From assembly GCF_001421705.1 (NCBI RefSeq), contig NZ_LMKO01000012.1, positions 2,547 to 66,546 on the forward strand: DNA of 64,000 nt, read 5' to 3'. The translations under genes and the position numbers were made by a program. The notes beneath the pieces are model-generated. The model saw only the letters and a program-made list of their open reading frames with translations, was not told the DNA's origin and did no database searches. This document shows positions 25,216-35,022 of this stretch, in pieces (position 1 is the stretch's first letter; every line of letters begins with the position of its first letter). The stretch is from Xylophilus sp. Leaf220. Its GTDB lineage: Bacteria; Pseudomonadota; Gammaproteobacteria; Burkholderiales; Burkholderiaceae_C.

Positions 25216-26454
25216 ATGCTCGCACTCGACTTCCACCCCACCGGCCGCCATTTCCTGCAGATCCCCGGCCCCAGCCCGGTGCCCGACCGCATCCTGCGTG
25301 CGATGAGCCTGCCGACCATCGACCACCGCGGCCCCGAGTTCGGCGCGCTGGGCCGCAAGGTGCTGGGCGGCATCCGCGAGATCTTCAAGACGCAGCACCC
25401 GGTGGTGATCTACCCCGCATCGGGCACCGGCGCCTGGGAGGCGGCGCTGGCCAACACCCTGAGCCCGGGCGACAAGGTGCTGATGTACGAGACCGGGCAC
25501 TTCGCATCGCTCTGGAACAAGATGGCGCTGCGCCTGGGCGTCGAGCCCGAGTTCCTGGCCTACGCGGGCACCGACGACGTGCTGCCGCAGGCCGCCAGCT
25601 GGCGCCGGGGGGTGCAGCCCGACATGCTGGAAGACCGGCTGCGCAAGGACACCGAGCGCAAGATCAAGGCGGTCTGCGTGGTGCACAACGAAACCTCGAC
25701 CGGCGCCACCTCCGACATCGCCGCGGTGCGCCGGGCGATCGACGCGGCCGGCCATCCGGCGCTCTTGATGGTCGATTCGATCTCGGGCCTGGCCAGCGCC
25801 GATTTCCGGCACGACGAATGGGGTGTGGACGTGACGGTCAGCGGTTCGCAGAAGGGCCTGATGCTCCCGCCGGGCATCAGCTTCAACGCGCTGTCGCCCC
25901 GGGCGCTGGAGGCGTCGAAGACCGCCCGTCTGCCGCGCGCCTTCTGGGCCTGGGACGAGATCGTCGAGATGAACAACGACGGTTACTGGCCCTACACGCC
26001 CAATACCAACCTGCTCTACGGCCTGTCGGAAGCACTCGACATGCTGCTGGGCGAGGGCCTCGACAACGTCTTCGCCCGCCACCAGCGCTGGGCCGCCGGC
26101 GTGCGCGCCGCGGTGAACGCCTGGGGCCTGCCGATCCAGTGCGCCGACCCGGCCGTCTACTCGCCGGTGCTGACCGGCGTGATCACGCCCGAAGGCGTCG
26201 ACGCCGATGCGCTGCGCAAGCTGATCCACCAGCGCTTCGACCTCTCGCTGGGGACCGGCCTCGGCAAGCTCAAGGGCCGCATGTTCCGCATGGGCCACCT
26301 GGGCGACAGCAACGACCTGACGCTGGTGGCGATGGTGGCGGGCGTCGAGATGGGGCTGCAACTGACCGGCGTGCCCCTGGCGGGCAGCGGGGTGCAGGCC
26401 GCGATGGCGCATTTCGCGGCGCACCCTGCGGCGCAGGCGCTGCGCACGGTCTGA
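25216..26454 (+). CDS. Serine/alanine-glyoxylate aminotransferase
   Basis: PLP-dependent class V aminotransferase of 412 residues that transfers an amino group from serine or alanine to glyoxylate, forming glycine. The PLP lysine is K213 in 'VSGSQKGLMLPPG'; 'PASGTGAWEA' (67-76) binds the cofactor phosphate; the N-terminal 'QIPGPSPVP' is diagnostic. I chose the ATG at 25216, behind the ribosome site AAAGGA (25201-25206). It is divergent from the GntR gene and next to the FAD/Fe-S 2-hydroxyacid dehydrogenase, so the three may form a glycolate/glyoxylate-to-glycine route (inference). Serine versus alanine preference is not visible. Confidence 0.9.
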   Translation: MLALDFHPTGRHFLQIPGPSPVPDRILRAMSLPTIDHRGPEFGALGRKVLGGIREIFKTQHPVVIYPASGTGAWEAALANTLSPGDKVLMYETGHFASLWNKMALRLGVEPEFLAYAGTDDVLPQAASWRRGVQPDMLEDRLRKDTERKIKAVCVVHNETSTGATSDIAAVRRAIDAAGHPALLMVDSISGLASADFRHDEWGVDVTVSGSQKGLMLPPGISFNALSPRALEASKTARLPRAFWAWDEIVEMNNDGYWPYTPNTNLLYGLSEALDMLLGEGLDNVFARHQRWAAGVRAAVNAWGLPIQCADPAVYSPVLTGVITPEGVDADALRKLIHQRFDLSLGTGLGKLKGRMFRMGHLGDSNDLTLVAMVAGVEMGLQLTGVPLAGSGVQAAMAHFAAHPAAQALRTV

Positions 26455-26511
26455 TCCGCGCCGTCCTGCCCGGCGCAGTCGGAAGGCCTGGGCCGCACCT
26501 GGACGCTCTAT

Positions 26512-26552
26512 GCTATCGAATCAATAGCTGGATGCCGGCGTACGGCGCCGGC
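26512..26552 (+). repeat. Dispersed palindrome, long form (copy 2)
   Basis: GCTAT (26512-26516), seven-base spacer, ATAGC (26524-26528), TGGAT, then GCCGGCG (26534-26540), loop TACGG, CGCCGGC (26546-26552), followed by TGCAG as in copy 1. It lies downstream of the aminotransferase gene, between convergent genes. Confidence 0.85.
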
Positions 26553-26657
26553 TGCAGGCCTGTTTCATCCGAGTTCCGCTAGGGGAAGCATGGTGACGGA
26601 CCGGGGTTAGCCGAGGGCCGCACGCCGCCTCCCCGCATCCCCTACCGGTCGACCCGG

Positions 26658-27161
26658 TCAATGCTTGTGGCCGGCACCGTGCACATGGTCGCCGTGGCCG
26701 GCCGAAGCCGCCGGTGCGGCACGCGCGTTCAGCGGTCGAACGGCGGCCTGCACCTCGACCGACTGGCGCTTGCCGTCGGCGCCTTCCACCACCAGGGTCA
26801 GCGGCACCGTGTCGCCGGCCTTCACCTGCTGCTTGAGGTCGAGCAGCATCATGTGGAAGCCGCCGGGCGTCAGCGCCACCGGCTTGCCGGCGGGCAGCGC
26901 CACGCTGTCGACCTGGCGCATCTTCATCACGTCCTTTTCCATCGCCATTTCGTGCACCTCGACCGAGGGGGTGAGGGAAGAGCGCGCCTCCACCAGCCGG
27001 GCATCGGTGGGCGAGGTGATGGTCATGAAGGCGCCGGTCGATTTCTGCTGCGGCACCGTGGCCCGTACCCACGGGTCGGTCACCTGGATCTGCGCCTGGG
27101 CGGCGGCCGTGCCGGCGACGAGGGAAAGCGCGAGGGCGAGGGTGGTGGGGAAGGATCGCAT
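26658..27161 (-). CDS. Periplasmic copper chaperone PCu(A)C
   Basis: Small exported copper-binding protein of 167 residues; family members deliver Cu(I) to the CuA or CuB site of cytochrome oxidases. A signal peptide (1-23, cleavage near 'TAAAQA') precedes a cupredoxin-like domain. The H-x10-M-x21-H-x-M motif is complete: H70, M81, H103 and M105. The last 15 residues are His-rich ('[12 protein letters not shown]'), an extra metal-binding tail seen in some members. No Sco or oxidase gene is adjacent. The gene is divergent from the LhgO-like gene. Confidence 0.9.
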   Translation of the reverse strand: MRSFPTTLALALSLVAGTAAAQAQIQVTDPWVRATVPQQKSTGAFMTITSPTDARLVEARSSLTPSVEVHEMAMEKDVMKMRQVDSVALPAGKPVALTPGGFHMMLLDLKQQVKAGDTVPLTLVVEGADGKRQSVEVQAAVRPLNARAAPAASAGHGDHVHGAGHKH

Positions 27162-27488
27162 GGGAAGTCCTGTGTTCTGGGAGGGGGGCCGTACCGGTTA
27201 CCCGGCAGCGGGCCGAGGGCACCTGCGCGCGAGGCGCAGGCGTGTCGCCGTGCGACGGGCGCCGGGAGCCGGCGCACCGGGCCAGGCCGGGCGGAAACCG
27301 CGTCCGGATTATCCCTCCGGCCCCGGCGCGGCCCGGGGAAGACCCTGCCCGCCTGGGGCACCCGGCAGCGGGCCGGCCGGGCTGCGACACAATTCCCCGA
27401 TGCATCCATCGACCACCTTGTTCCTGCACCACTGTGCTGCGCCCGCCGGCTGCGGCCACCTCCTTTCGCTGCCTGTGGAGCGGCGGCC
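27162..27488. other. Divergent intergenic region, no gene seen
   Basis: About 327 GC-rich bases between the starts of the copper chaperone gene (minus) and the FAD oxidoreductase gene (plus). Both promoters should be here. I see no recognisable copper-regulator palindrome and no RNA structure worth naming. Confidence 0.35.
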
Positions 27489-28622
27489 ATGAGCGCCCCG
27501 GCCATCCGGTTCGACGACGGCGCGGCCGAGGATGTCGACTGCGTGGTCGCCGGCGCCGGCGTCGTCGGCCTGGCGGTGGCCCGGGCCCTGGCGCTGCAGG
27601 GCCGCGAGGTGCTGGTGCTGGAGGCGGCGGACGCCATCGGCACCGGCACCAGCTCCCGCAACAGCGAGGTGATCCACGCCGGCATCTACTATCCGCAGGG
27701 CTCCCTGAAGGCGCGGCTCTGTGTGCAGGGCAAGCAGCAGCTCTACCGCTACTGCGACGAGCGGGGCATCGGACATCGCCGCTGCGGCAAGCTGATCGTC
27801 GCCACCAGCGCGGCCCAACTGCCGCAGCTGGAAGCCATCCGCCAGCAGGCCGCCCGCAACGGGGTCGACGACCTGGTGCTGCTGGATGCCGCCGCGGCCC
27901 GGGCGCTGGAACCGCAACTCCAATGCGCCGGCGCGCTGCTGTCGCCCTCGACCGGCATCGTCGACAGCCACGCCTACATGCTCGCCCTGCAGGGCGACCT
28001 GGAGCATGCCGGCGGAACCGTGGCACTCAATTCGCCCCTGGCCGGCGCTGCATACCGGCATGGCGCTATCTATTTGGTAGCAAACGACGGACTGACGCTG
28101 CGGGCACGCAGCTTCGTCAACGCCACCGGCCTGACCGCACCGCACCTGGCGCAGGCGATGGGTGGCTACGACGCCGCCTTGGCGCCGCAGGCCTACTACG
28201 CCAAGGGCCACTACTTCTCTCTGGCGGGCCGCGCCCCGTTTGACCGCCTGGTCTACCCGGTGCCCGAGGCCGCCGGCCTGGGCGTGCACCTGACGCTGGA
28301 CCTGGGCGGCCAAGCCCGCTTCGGCCCCGACGTGGAATGGGTCGATTCGCCCACCGACCTGGCGGTGGACGCGCGCCGCAGCGAAGCCTTCTACGCCGAG
28401 ATCCGCCGCTACTGGCCCGCTTTGCAGGACGGCGCGCTGCAGCCGGCCTACGCCGGCATCCGGCCCAAGATCACCCTGCCTGGCGCACCCGCGGCCGATT
28501 TCGTCGTGCAAGGCCCGGCTGAGCATGGCGTGCCAGGCCTGGTGCACCTGTTCGGCATCGAATCGCCCGGTCTGACGAGTGCGCTGGCGCTGGGGGCCGA
28601 GGTGGTGCGGGTTCTTGCCTAG
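27489..28622 (+). CDS. FAD-dependent oxidoreductase, L-2-hydroxyglutarate oxidase (LhgO)-like
   Basis: DAO-superfamily flavoprotein of 377 residues. The dinucleotide-binding start '[17 protein letters not shown]' is at residues 19-35, followed by '[18 protein letters not shown]', the signature of the L-2-hydroxyglutarate oxidase group, and the C-terminal FAD motif '[14 protein letters not shown]'. The substrate is probably L-2-hydroxyglutarate or a related 2-hydroxyacid, oxidised to the 2-oxo acid with electrons passed to the respiratory chain or oxygen. A copy of the dispersed palindrome encodes part of a loop (residues 193-198). The ATG at 27489 gives a short leader before the FAD motif. 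It converges on pyrD. Confidence 0.82.
   Translation: MSAPAIRFDDGAAEDVDCVVAGAGVVGLAVARALALQGREVLVLEAADAIGTGTSSRNSEVIHAGIYYPQGSLKARLCVQGKQQLYRYCDERGIGHRRCGKLIVATSAAQLPQLEAIRQQAARNGVDDLVLLDAAAARALEPQLQCAGALLSPSTGIVDSHAYMLALQGDLEHAGGTVALNSPLAGAAYRHGAIYLVANDGLTLRARSFVNATGLTAPHLAQAMGGYDAALAPQAYYAKGHYFSLAGRAPFDRLVYPVPEAAGLGVHLTLDLGGQARFGPDVEWVDSPTDLAVDARRSEAFYAEIRRYWPALQDGALQPAYAGIRPKITLPGAPAADFVVQGPAEHGVPGLVHLFGIESPGLTSALALGAEVVRVLA
28065..28081 (+). repeat. Dispersed palindrome inside the LhgO-like gene
   Basis: GCTAT, seven-base spacer, GTAGC, followed by AAACG. Read in the common register it encodes A-I-Y-L-V-A, where the second codon is ATC rather than ACN. Confidence 0.75.
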
Positions 28623-28652
28623 CGGCCGGGCAGGACGGCCGGCCGCCACAGT

Positions 28653-29711
28653 TCAGGTGCGTCGCGGCAGCCGCGCCAACGCCTGCGCCGCTTCGCGCAC
28701 CAGCACCGGCCCGCGGTAGATCAGCCCCGTGTAGATCTGCACCACGTCCGCTCCCGCGGCGATCTTGTCGACCGCGTCCTGGGCCGAGAGGATGCCGCCC
28801 ACGCCGATGATGGGGAAGCCGCTGCCGAGGCGGGCGCGGAGCTGGGCGATCACCCGGTTGCTGGCCGCGCGCACCGGGGCGCCGCTCAGGCCGCCCGCTT
28901 CGGCGCCGTGCGGCAGGGTGGCGACGGCGTCGCGGGCGATGGTGGTGTTGGTGGCCACCACGCCGTCGAGGCCGTGGCGCTGCAGCGTCGAGGCGATCGC
29001 CTCGACCTGGGTCTCGTCCAGGTCGGGCGCGATCTTCACGAAGACCGGCACCTTGCGGCCGTGCCGGGTGGCGAGCAGCGCGGCGCGCTCCACCACGGCG
29101 GACAGCAGCTGGTCGAGCGCATCGTCCGACTGCAGTGCGCGCAGGTTCTTGGTGTTGGGCGAGCTGATGTTGACGACGACGTAGTCGGCGTGCGGGTAGA
29201 CGCCGTCCAGGCACGCCAGGTAGTCGTCTGCGGCGCGCTCGATCGGGGTGTCGGCGTTCTTGCCGATGTTCAGGCCCAGCAGCAGGCTGCCGCGGCCGGC
29301 CGGGCTGCGCAGCCGGGAGCGCTGCACGTTGGCCAGGAAGGCATCGAGGCCCAGGTTGTTGAACCCGAGCCGGTTGATCAGCGCGTCGGCCGCGGGCAGG
29401 CGGAACATCCGCGGCCGGGGGTTGCCCGGCTGGCCGCGCGGCGTGACGGTGCCCACTTCGACGAAGCCGAAGCCCATCGCGCCCAGCGCGTCGATGCAGC
29501 GCGCGTTCTTGTCCAGGCCGGCGGCCAGGCCGACACGGTTGGGAAACGACAGGCCGGCAAGCTGCACCGGGTCCTGCACCCGCGGCTGCTGCCACAGGGC
29601 ATGCAGCGGGGTGTTCTGGCCGCGGGCGAGCCAGTCCATCGTGAAATCGTGGACGGATTCGGGATCCGCGCAAAAGAGGAAAGGGCGGGCGAGGGCGTAG
29701 GGGAGCAGCAT
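28653..29711 (-). CDS. pyrD: Dihydroorotate dehydrogenase (quinone), class 2
   Basis: FMN enzyme of 352 residues that oxidises dihydroorotate to orotate in pyrimidine synthesis and passes electrons to the quinone pool; class 2 enzymes sit on the inner membrane through an amphipathic N terminus ('[12 protein letters not shown]'). FMN and substrate contacts are visible: '[10 protein letters not shown]' (61-70), 'RLGFNNLG' (114-121), 'NISSPNT' (181-187, with the catalytic serine), and 'VGGI'. The start at 29709-29711 matches the family; an ATG six codons upstream is possible. Only 35 bases separate it from the divergent rpiA start. Confidence 0.95.
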   Translation of the reverse strand: MLLPYALARPFLFCADPESVHDFTMDWLARGQNTPLHALWQQPRVQDPVQLAGLSFPNRVGLAAGLDKNARCIDALGAMGFGFVEVGTVTPRGQPGNPRPRMFRLPAADALINRLGFNNLGLDAFLANVQRSRLRSPAGRGSLLLGLNIGKNADTPIERAADDYLACLDGVYPHADYVVVNISSPNTKNLRALQSDDALDQLLSAVVERAALLATRHGRKVPVFVKIAPDLDETQVEAIASTLQRHGLDGVVATNTTIARDAVATLPHGAEAGGLSGAPVRAASNRVIAQLRARLGSGFPIIGVGGILSAQDAVDKIAAGADVVQIYTGLIYRGPVLVREAAQALARLPRRT

Positions 29712-29746
29712 TGGATAATTCCGGGTCAACCCCCGGATTTTCGCCC

Positions 29747-30454
29747 ATGACTACCGCCGCTTCTTCTTCCTCTACCCCGTCTCTCTCCCAGGACCAGCTC
29801 AAGGCGCTGGTCGGCCGCGCGGCGCTCGACTACGTCGTGCCCGGCCAGGTGGTGGGGGTAGGCACCGGATCGACTGTCAACCATTTCATCGACGCGCTGG
29901 CCACGATGAAGGACCGCATCCCCGGCGCGGTCTCCAGCTCGGTCGCCAGCACTGCGCGGCTGAAGGCGCTGGGCATCCCGGTGCTGGAGGCCGAGGCGGT
30001 GGAATCGCTGGCGGTGTACATCGACGGCGCCGACGAGATCGACGGCCGCGGGTTCATGGTCAAGGGCGGTGGCGCCGCGCTGACCCGCGAGAAGATCGTG
30101 GCCGCGTTGGCGGCGCGCTTCGTCTGCATCGCCGACGCGTCGAAGAAGGTGCAGCTGCTGGGCGCGTTTCCGCTGCCGGTGGAGATCATCCCGATGGCGG
30201 CGCAGCGGCTGGTGCGCCAGTTCGCGGCCCTCGGGGGCACCGCGTCGCTGCGGCTGAAGGACGGCGCGCCGCTGGTGACCGACAACGGCCAGCACATCCT
30301 CGACGTGCGCGGCCTGCAGATCGCCGAGCCGCTGGCCTTCGAGGACCGGGTGAGCCAGTGGCCGGGCGTGGTGACGGTCGGCGTGTTCGCGCACCAGAAG
30401 GCCGATGTGTGCCTGCTGGGCACGCCGGGCGGCGTCGAGACGCTGACCTACTGA
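29747..30454 (+). CDS. rpiA: Ribose-5-phosphate isomerase A
   Basis: Pentose-phosphate enzyme of 235 residues that interconverts ribose 5-phosphate and ribulose 5-phosphate. Conserved segments: GTGST (39-43), 'DGADEID' (93-99) and '[12 protein letters not shown]' (106-117), which contains the catalytic glutamate. The ATG at 29747 is preceded by no strong ribosome site. Upstream in-frame codons from 29711 would add 12 residues but overlap the pyrD start region. It is divergent from pyrD and converges on the glutaredoxin-like gene. Confidence 0.94.
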   Translation: MTTAASSSSTPSLSQDQLKALVGRAALDYVVPGQVVGVGTGSTVNHFIDALATMKDRIPGAVSSSVASTARLKALGIPVLEAEAVESLAVYIDGADEIDGRGFMVKGGGAALTREKIVAALAARFVCIADASKKVQLLGAFPLPVEIIPMAAQRLVRQFAALGGTASLRLKDGAPLVTDNGQHILDVRGLQIAEPLAFEDRVSQWPGVVTVGVFAHQKADVCLLGTPGGVETLTY

Positions 30455-30500
30455 GCGCTTCGTGCCCGTCCGCAGCGGCTGCGAGGGCCCAAGGATCCGC

Positions 30501-31142
30501 TCAGAACCGGATACCGGCGGGGTTCGACGGGCTGGGCGCCGGGGCGGCCACCGCCGGTGCCGGCGGCGGCGCCGGAGCGCGCGGAGCCGGAGCGGCCTGC
30601 TCGGCCTGGGCCGGCACGGCGCGCGGGGCCAACGCGGTCGGCACCGGCGGGTTGTAGTTGGCCGGCAATTGCGACTGCTTGGGATAGCCTGCGGCGTCGA
30701 GGTAGCGGGTCCAATCCATTTCGGCGAAACCCCGGATCTGCTGGGCGCCGAGGGTGGCGAAGGGCAGGTTGTTGTCGCCGCTGAGCCGGCCGAGCGCCTC
30801 GACGTCTTCCGACGTGTTCACCGTGCGCTCGGCGAACGGCACGCCCCGTGCGCGGAGCAGGCTGCGCGCGGCGGTGCAGGGCTCGCAGTTGCTGCCAGTG
30901 TAGAGCGTCAGCGGGTACTTCTGCACCACGACGCGCAACTCGTACGGAAGGGCCGAGGCGGTGAGCACCGGGTTGACCTCGGTCGCGACCGGTGCCGCTG
31001 ACCTGGCGCCTTCGACCGCCTGCGGCCGGTCGGAGTAGGTCACCCGGCCATCGGGCCCGACGATGCGGTAGAGGGTTTGCGCCTGTGCGCTGGCGGCCAG
31101 GGCCACCAGCAGGATGGCAAGGCAACGGGGCGTCGCGGACAT
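30501..31142 (-). CDS. Exported glutaredoxin-like protein with DUF4124 domain
   Basis: Predicted 213-residue secreted protein. A signal peptide (1-22) is followed by a DUF4124 segment ('LYRIVGPDGRVTYSDRPQ', 24-41), then a glutaredoxin-fold domain with the redox pair C86-x-x-C89 ('TGSNCEPCTAARSLL'). The last 55 residues are a Pro/Ala-rich tail. The N-terminal signal implies periplasmic action, where a glutaredoxin fold would act more like a thiol-disulfide exchange protein than a glutathione-coupled one. No dedicated partner is next to it. Function is inferred from domains only. Confidence 0.8.
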   Translation of the reverse strand: MSATPRCLAILLVALAASAQAQTLYRIVGPDGRVTYSDRPQAVEGARSAAPVATEVNPVLTASALPYELRVVVQKYPLTLYTGSNCEPCTAARSLLRARGVPFAERTVNTSEDVEALGRLSGDNNLPFATLGAQQIRGFAEMDWTRYLDAAGYPKQSQLPANYNPPVPTALAPRAVPAQAEQAAPAPRAPAPPPAPAVAAPAPSPSNPAGIRF

Positions 31143-31323
31143 GGATTCTCCTGGGCAGTCGATGCAAAAAACCGCATGGTAGGCGATGGGCGCGTTCGGC
31201 CGCTTCCGTTCGTCCGGGGTACCGGGGTGGGTCGAAGCGCACGATGCCGGGCGCCCTCTCCTTGGAGCAGAAAACTCCCGGTAGCGCGGCCGAAACCGCG
31301 CACCAGGCCCCGCCGCCTTGCCG

Positions 31324-33375
31324 TCAGGCCGCCATGCCCTGGTGGCGCAGCAGCGCGTCGATCGTCGGCTCGCGGCCGCGGAAAGCCTTGAAGGATTCCA
31401 TCGCCGGGCGGCTGCCGCCGGCTTCCAGGATGGCCTCGCGGTAGCGGCGGCCGGTCTCGGGGTTCGGCAGGCCGTCGGGCGTGGCGGTTTCCTCAAAGGC
31501 GGCATATGCGTCGGCAGACAGCACCTCGGCCCATTTGTAGCTGTAGTAGCCCGCCGCATAGCCGCCGGCGAAGATGTGGCTGAAGGTGTTGACCGGGCGG
31601 CTGAAGGCCGGGGCGGGCAGCACCGCCACCTCGGCGCGCACCTGCTGCAGCAGCGGCATCACGTCCTGCGAAGGGTCGTGCTGGGCATGCAGCAACATAT
31701 CGAACAGCGCGAACTCGACCTGCCGCAGCGTGGCGAGTCCGCTCTGGAAGTTCTTGGCGCGCAGCATCTTGTCGAACAGCGCGCGCGGCAGTGGTTCGCC
31801 GGTGTCGACATGCGCCGTCATGTGGCGCAGCACGTCCCACTCCCAGCAGAAGTTCTCCATGAACTGGCTGGGGAGTTCCACCGCGTCCCACTCCACGCCG
31901 CTGATGCCCGAGACGTCGCGCTCGTTCACCTGGGTCAGCATGTGGTGCAGGCCGTGGCCGAACTCGTGGAAGAGGGTGGTCACGTCGTCATGGGTCAGCA
32001 GGGGCGGCTTGCCGCCGGTACCGCTTGAGAAGTTGCAGACCAGGTGCGCCACCGGCGTCTGCAGCCGGCCGGTGTCGGGCCGCAGCCAGCGGGCGCGCAC
32101 GTCGTCCATCCAGGCGCCGCCGCGCTTGCCGGCGCGGGCCGACGGGTCGAGGTAGAACTGGCCGACGAGGGTCGGCGCGCCGCCGGCGACGCCCGCACGC
32201 TCGATCCGGTAGAACTCGACCGAGGGGTGCCACACCGGCGCATCGTCGCGGCGGATCGACACGTCGAACAGTGTCTCGACGATCTTGAACAGGCCGGCCA
32301 GCACCTTGGGCGCCGGCAGGTACTGCTTGACCTCCTGCTCGCTGAAGGAATAGCGCTGCTCCTTGAGCTTCTCGCCGATGTAGGCCCAGTCCCAGGGCTG
32401 CGGATCGGCAATGCCCAGATGCTCGGCGGCGAAGGCGCGCAGGTCATCCACGTCCTGCAGGGCGTAGGGTCGGGCCTTGGCAGCCAGGTCGCGCAGGAAG
32501 GCGACCACCTGGGCCGGCGAATCGGCCATCTTGGGCACCAGCGACACGTCGGCGAAGCTCGGATAGCCGAGCAGCGCCGATTCTTCCTTGCGCAGCGCCA
32601 GGATCTCGCCGATCAGGCGGCTGTTGTCGAACTTGTGGAACTCCGCGGCCGACTGGTCGCTGGCGCGGGTGGAGTAGGCGGTGTAGACGCGCTGGCGCAA
32701 CGCGGCGTCGTCGGCGAACTGCATCACCGGCAGGTAGCTCGGCATCTTCAGGGTGATCTTGTAGCCTTCGCGGCCCTCGGCTTCGGCCGCGGCGCGGGCC
32801 GACTGGACCACGTCGGGCGGCACGCCGGCCAGCTCGGATTCGGTCGCGTAGTAGGCGAAGGCTTCGGTCGCGTCGAGCGCGTTCTCGCTGAACTTCTGGC
32901 TGACCTCCGCCTGGCGCTCCTGGATCTCGGCGAAGCGATCCTTGGCCGCGCCCTGCAGGTCGGCGCCCGACAGCACGAAGTTGCGCATCGCGTTGCGGTG
33001 CGCCTGCCGCTGCTCGGCGCCCAGGGTGGCGGTGTCGATCGCCTTGTACTTGGCGTACAGGCGCTCGTCGGCGCCCAGGCGGGTCCAGAACTCGGTGGTG
33101 CGCGGCAGCTCGGCGTTGTAGGCGGCGCGCAGTTCGGGGGTATCGGCCACGCTGTTGAGGTGGCTCACCGCACCCCAGGCAGTCCCGAGGCGCTCGGTGG
33201 CCACGTCGAGCACGGCGGCGATCGCATTCCACTCGGCGGGGAAGTCCGGCGCGGTGACCGTCTCCAGCGCCTTTTCTGCCTCGGCCAGCAGCTGGTCCAG
33301 CGCTGGCGCGACGTCGGCGGGACGGATGCGGTCGAAAAGGGGGAGGTCGGTGAAGTCGAGGAGGGGATTGCTCAT
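31324..33375 (-). CDS. prlC: Oligopeptidase A (M3 metallopeptidase)
   Basis: Cytoplasmic zinc oligopeptidase of 683 residues that degrades short peptides, including cleaved signal peptides. The zinc motif HEFGH is at 470-474 in 'TLFHEFGHGLHHMLTQ'; the third ligand lies in the following 'EWDAVELPSQFMENF' glutamate. The N terminus 'NPLLDFTDLPLFDRIRPADV' is characteristic, so the ATG at 33373-33375 is secure. It is on the same strand as folD, 92 bases downstream, and the two may be cotranscribed. Confidence 0.94.
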   Translation of the reverse strand: MSNPLLDFTDLPLFDRIRPADVAPALDQLLAEAEKALETVTAPDFPAEWNAIAAVLDVATERLGTAWGAVSHLNSVADTPELRAAYNAELPRTTEFWTRLGADERLYAKYKAIDTATLGAEQRQAHRNAMRNFVLSGADLQGAAKDRFAEIQERQAEVSQKFSENALDATEAFAYYATESELAGVPPDVVQSARAAAEAEGREGYKITLKMPSYLPVMQFADDAALRQRVYTAYSTRASDQSAAEFHKFDNSRLIGEILALRKEESALLGYPSFADVSLVPKMADSPAQVVAFLRDLAAKARPYALQDVDDLRAFAAEHLGIADPQPWDWAYIGEKLKEQRYSFSEQEVKQYLPAPKVLAGLFKIVETLFDVSIRRDDAPVWHPSVEFYRIERAGVAGGAPTLVGQFYLDPSARAGKRGGAWMDDVRARWLRPDTGRLQTPVAHLVCNFSSGTGGKPPLLTHDDVTTLFHEFGHGLHHMLTQVNERDVSGISGVEWDAVELPSQFMENFCWEWDVLRHMTAHVDTGEPLPRALFDKMLRAKNFQSGLATLRQVEFALFDMLLHAQHDPSQDVMPLLQQVRAEVAVLPAPAFSRPVNTFSHIFAGGYAAGYYSYKWAEVLSADAYAAFEETATPDGLPNPETGRRYREAILEAGGSRPAMESFKAFRGREPTIDALLRHQGMAA

Positions 33376-33467
33376 CCCCTGGATTTTGCGGCACACCGCC
33401 CAGGTTCAAGGGGCGGCGAGCAATTGGGGCCGGCTATCTTCGCGATACCGACCGGCAATGCGGTGTA

Positions 33468-34322
33468 CTAGGCGCCGGCCGCCCGCTCCGCCGCTTCCAG
33501 CGTGTTGACGAGCAGCATCGTGATCGTCATCGGCCCGACACCGCCGGGCACCGGCGTGATCCAGCCTGCGACCTCCGACACGCCCGCGAAATCGACGTCG
33601 CCGCAGAGCTTGCCTTCTTCGGTGCGGTTCATGCCCACGTCGATCACCACCGCGCCGGGCTTGACCATGTCGGCGGTCAGCACATTGCGCTTGCCCACGG
33701 CGGCCACCACCACGTCGGCCTGGCGGGTGAAGGCGCCCAGGTCGGGCGTGGCGCTGTGGCAAATGGTGACGGTGGAGTTCTGCGCCAGCAGCATCAGCGC
33801 CATCGGCTTGCCGACGATGTTGCTGCGGCCGATCACCACCGCATGCTTGCCGCGCAGGTCGTAGCCTATCGATTCGAGCATCTTCATGCAGCCGTAGGGC
33901 GTGCAGGGCCAGAAGCCGGGCGTGCCGGTCATCAGCGCGCCGGCGCTGGCGACGTGGAAGCCGTCGACGTCCTTTTCGGGCGAGATTGCCTCGATCACCT
34001 TCTGCGCGTCGATGTGCTTCGGCAGGGGCAGCTGCACCAGGATGCCGTGGATCGCCGGGTCGGCGTTCAGCGCTTCGACCCGGGCGAGCAGGTCGGCCTC
34101 GGACAGGTCCGCGTCGTACTTCTCCAGCACCGAGTGCAGGCCGCTGTCTTCGCAGGCCTTGACCTTGTTGCGCACGTATACCTGGCTGGCCGGGTTGTCG
34201 CCGACCAGCACCACCGCCAGGCCCGGCGTGGTGCCGCGGGCCTTCAGCGCTTCTGCGCGGCGCGCCACGTCGGCGCGGAGTTGGCGGGAGAGGGTGTTGC
34301 CGTCGATGGTCTGGGCGGTCAT
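33468..34322 (-). CDS. folD: Bifunctional methylenetetrahydrofolate dehydrogenase/cyclohydrolase
   Basis: One-carbon enzyme of 284 residues that oxidises 5,10-methylene-THF with NADP and hydrolyses the methenyl product to 10-formyl-THF. The catalytic lysine is in '[13 protein letters not shown]'; the substrate loop '[14 protein letters not shown]' and NADP site '[14 protein letters not shown]' are conserved, as is the C-terminal '[16 protein letters not shown]'. The length is normal. Upstream lies the terminator of the sensor kinase/response regulator operon, so folD has its own promoter in the short gap. Confidence 0.96.
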   Translation of the reverse strand: MTAQTIDGNTLSRQLRADVARRAEALKARGTTPGLAVVLVGDNPASQVYVRNKVKACEDSGLHSVLEKYDADLSEADLLARVEALNADPAIHGILVQLPLPKHIDAQKVIEAISPEKDVDGFHVASAGALMTGTPGFWPCTPYGCMKMLESIGYDLRGKHAVVIGRSNIVGKPMALMLLAQNSTVTICHSATPDLGAFTRQADVVVAAVGKRNVLTADMVKPGAVVIDVGMNRTEEGKLCGDVDFAGVSEVAGWITPVPGGVGPMTITMLLVNTLEAAERAAGA

Positions 34323-34342
34323 GGGCTGGGGCTCTTCAAATG

Positions 34343-34372
34343 AAAACGCCCGTTGGGCATGCCAGACGGGCG
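34343..34372 (-). terminator. Terminator of the sensor kinase/response regulator operon
   Basis: Read on the minus strand: CGCCCGT (34366-34372), a 12-base loop, ACGGGCG (34347-34353) and then TTTT. It follows the response regulator stop by about 23 bases and separates that operon from folD. Confidence 0.75.
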
Positions 34373-34395
34373 CTCGGGACGGTGAAAACGGCGTA

Positions 34396-35022
34396 TCAGG
34401 TCTTGGGCGCGTTCTGGCCCAGGGCGATCTTCAGCAGGTCGGCGACGGTGTTGGCGTTGAGCTTTTCCATGATGTTGGCGCGGTGCGCCTCCACCGTCTT
34501 TATGCTGATGCCCAGGTCGTCGGCGATCTGCTTGTTGAGCCGGCCGGCGACGATGCGCTCGAGCACCTGCGCCTCGCGCGAGGTGAGCTTGCCGAGCAAT
34601 GCGTCGCGGCTGGCGGCCTGCTGCGAGTCGGCGAAGACGCCCTTGGCATGGTCGAGCATCCGCTCCACCAAACCGACCAGTTCGTCTTCCTTGAACGGCT
34701 TCTGGATGAAGTCGAGGGCGCCCTTCTTCATGGTGTCCACCGCCATCGGGACGTCGCCGTGGCCGGTGATGAAGACGATCGGCAAGGGGGATTTGCGCTC
34801 GACCAGGCGGTCCTGCAGTTCGAGGCCGGTCATGCCGCCCATGCGGATGTCGACGATCAGGCAGGCGACCTCGCGGGGGTCGTAGCGCGAGAGAAAGGAT
34901 TCGGCGGAATCGAAGCAGCGAACCCGGTAGTCCTTGCCTTCCAGCAGCCACTGGAGGGAGTCGCGCACGGCCTCGTCGTCGTCCACCACATATACCGTGC
35001 CGCGTTTAGGAATCAAGCTCAT
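34396..35022 (-). CDS. LuxR-type response regulator (FixJ/TtrR-like)
   Basis: Two-component regulator of 208 residues. The receiver domain (about 8-125) has D13-D15, phospho-acceptor D58 ('IVDIRMGG'), T86 and K108. The C-terminal LuxR/NarL helix-turn-helix ('[15 protein letters not shown]' through '[15 protein letters not shown]') binds DNA. Its start codon overlaps the stop of the kinase gene by four bases (ATGA), so the pair is translationally coupled. The divergent neighbour is the pyruvate dehydrogenase operon, which is a plausible target (inference). Confidence 0.93.
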   Translation of the reverse strand: MSLIPKRGTVYVVDDDEAVRDSLQWLLEGKDYRVRCFDSAESFLSRYDPREVACLIVDIRMGGMTGLELQDRLVERKSPLPIVFITGHGDVPMAVDTMKKGALDFIQKPFKEDELVGLVERMLDHAKGVFADSQQAASRDALLGKLTSREAQVLERIVAGRLNKQIADDLGISIKTVEAHRANIMEKLNANTVADLLKIALGQNAPKT

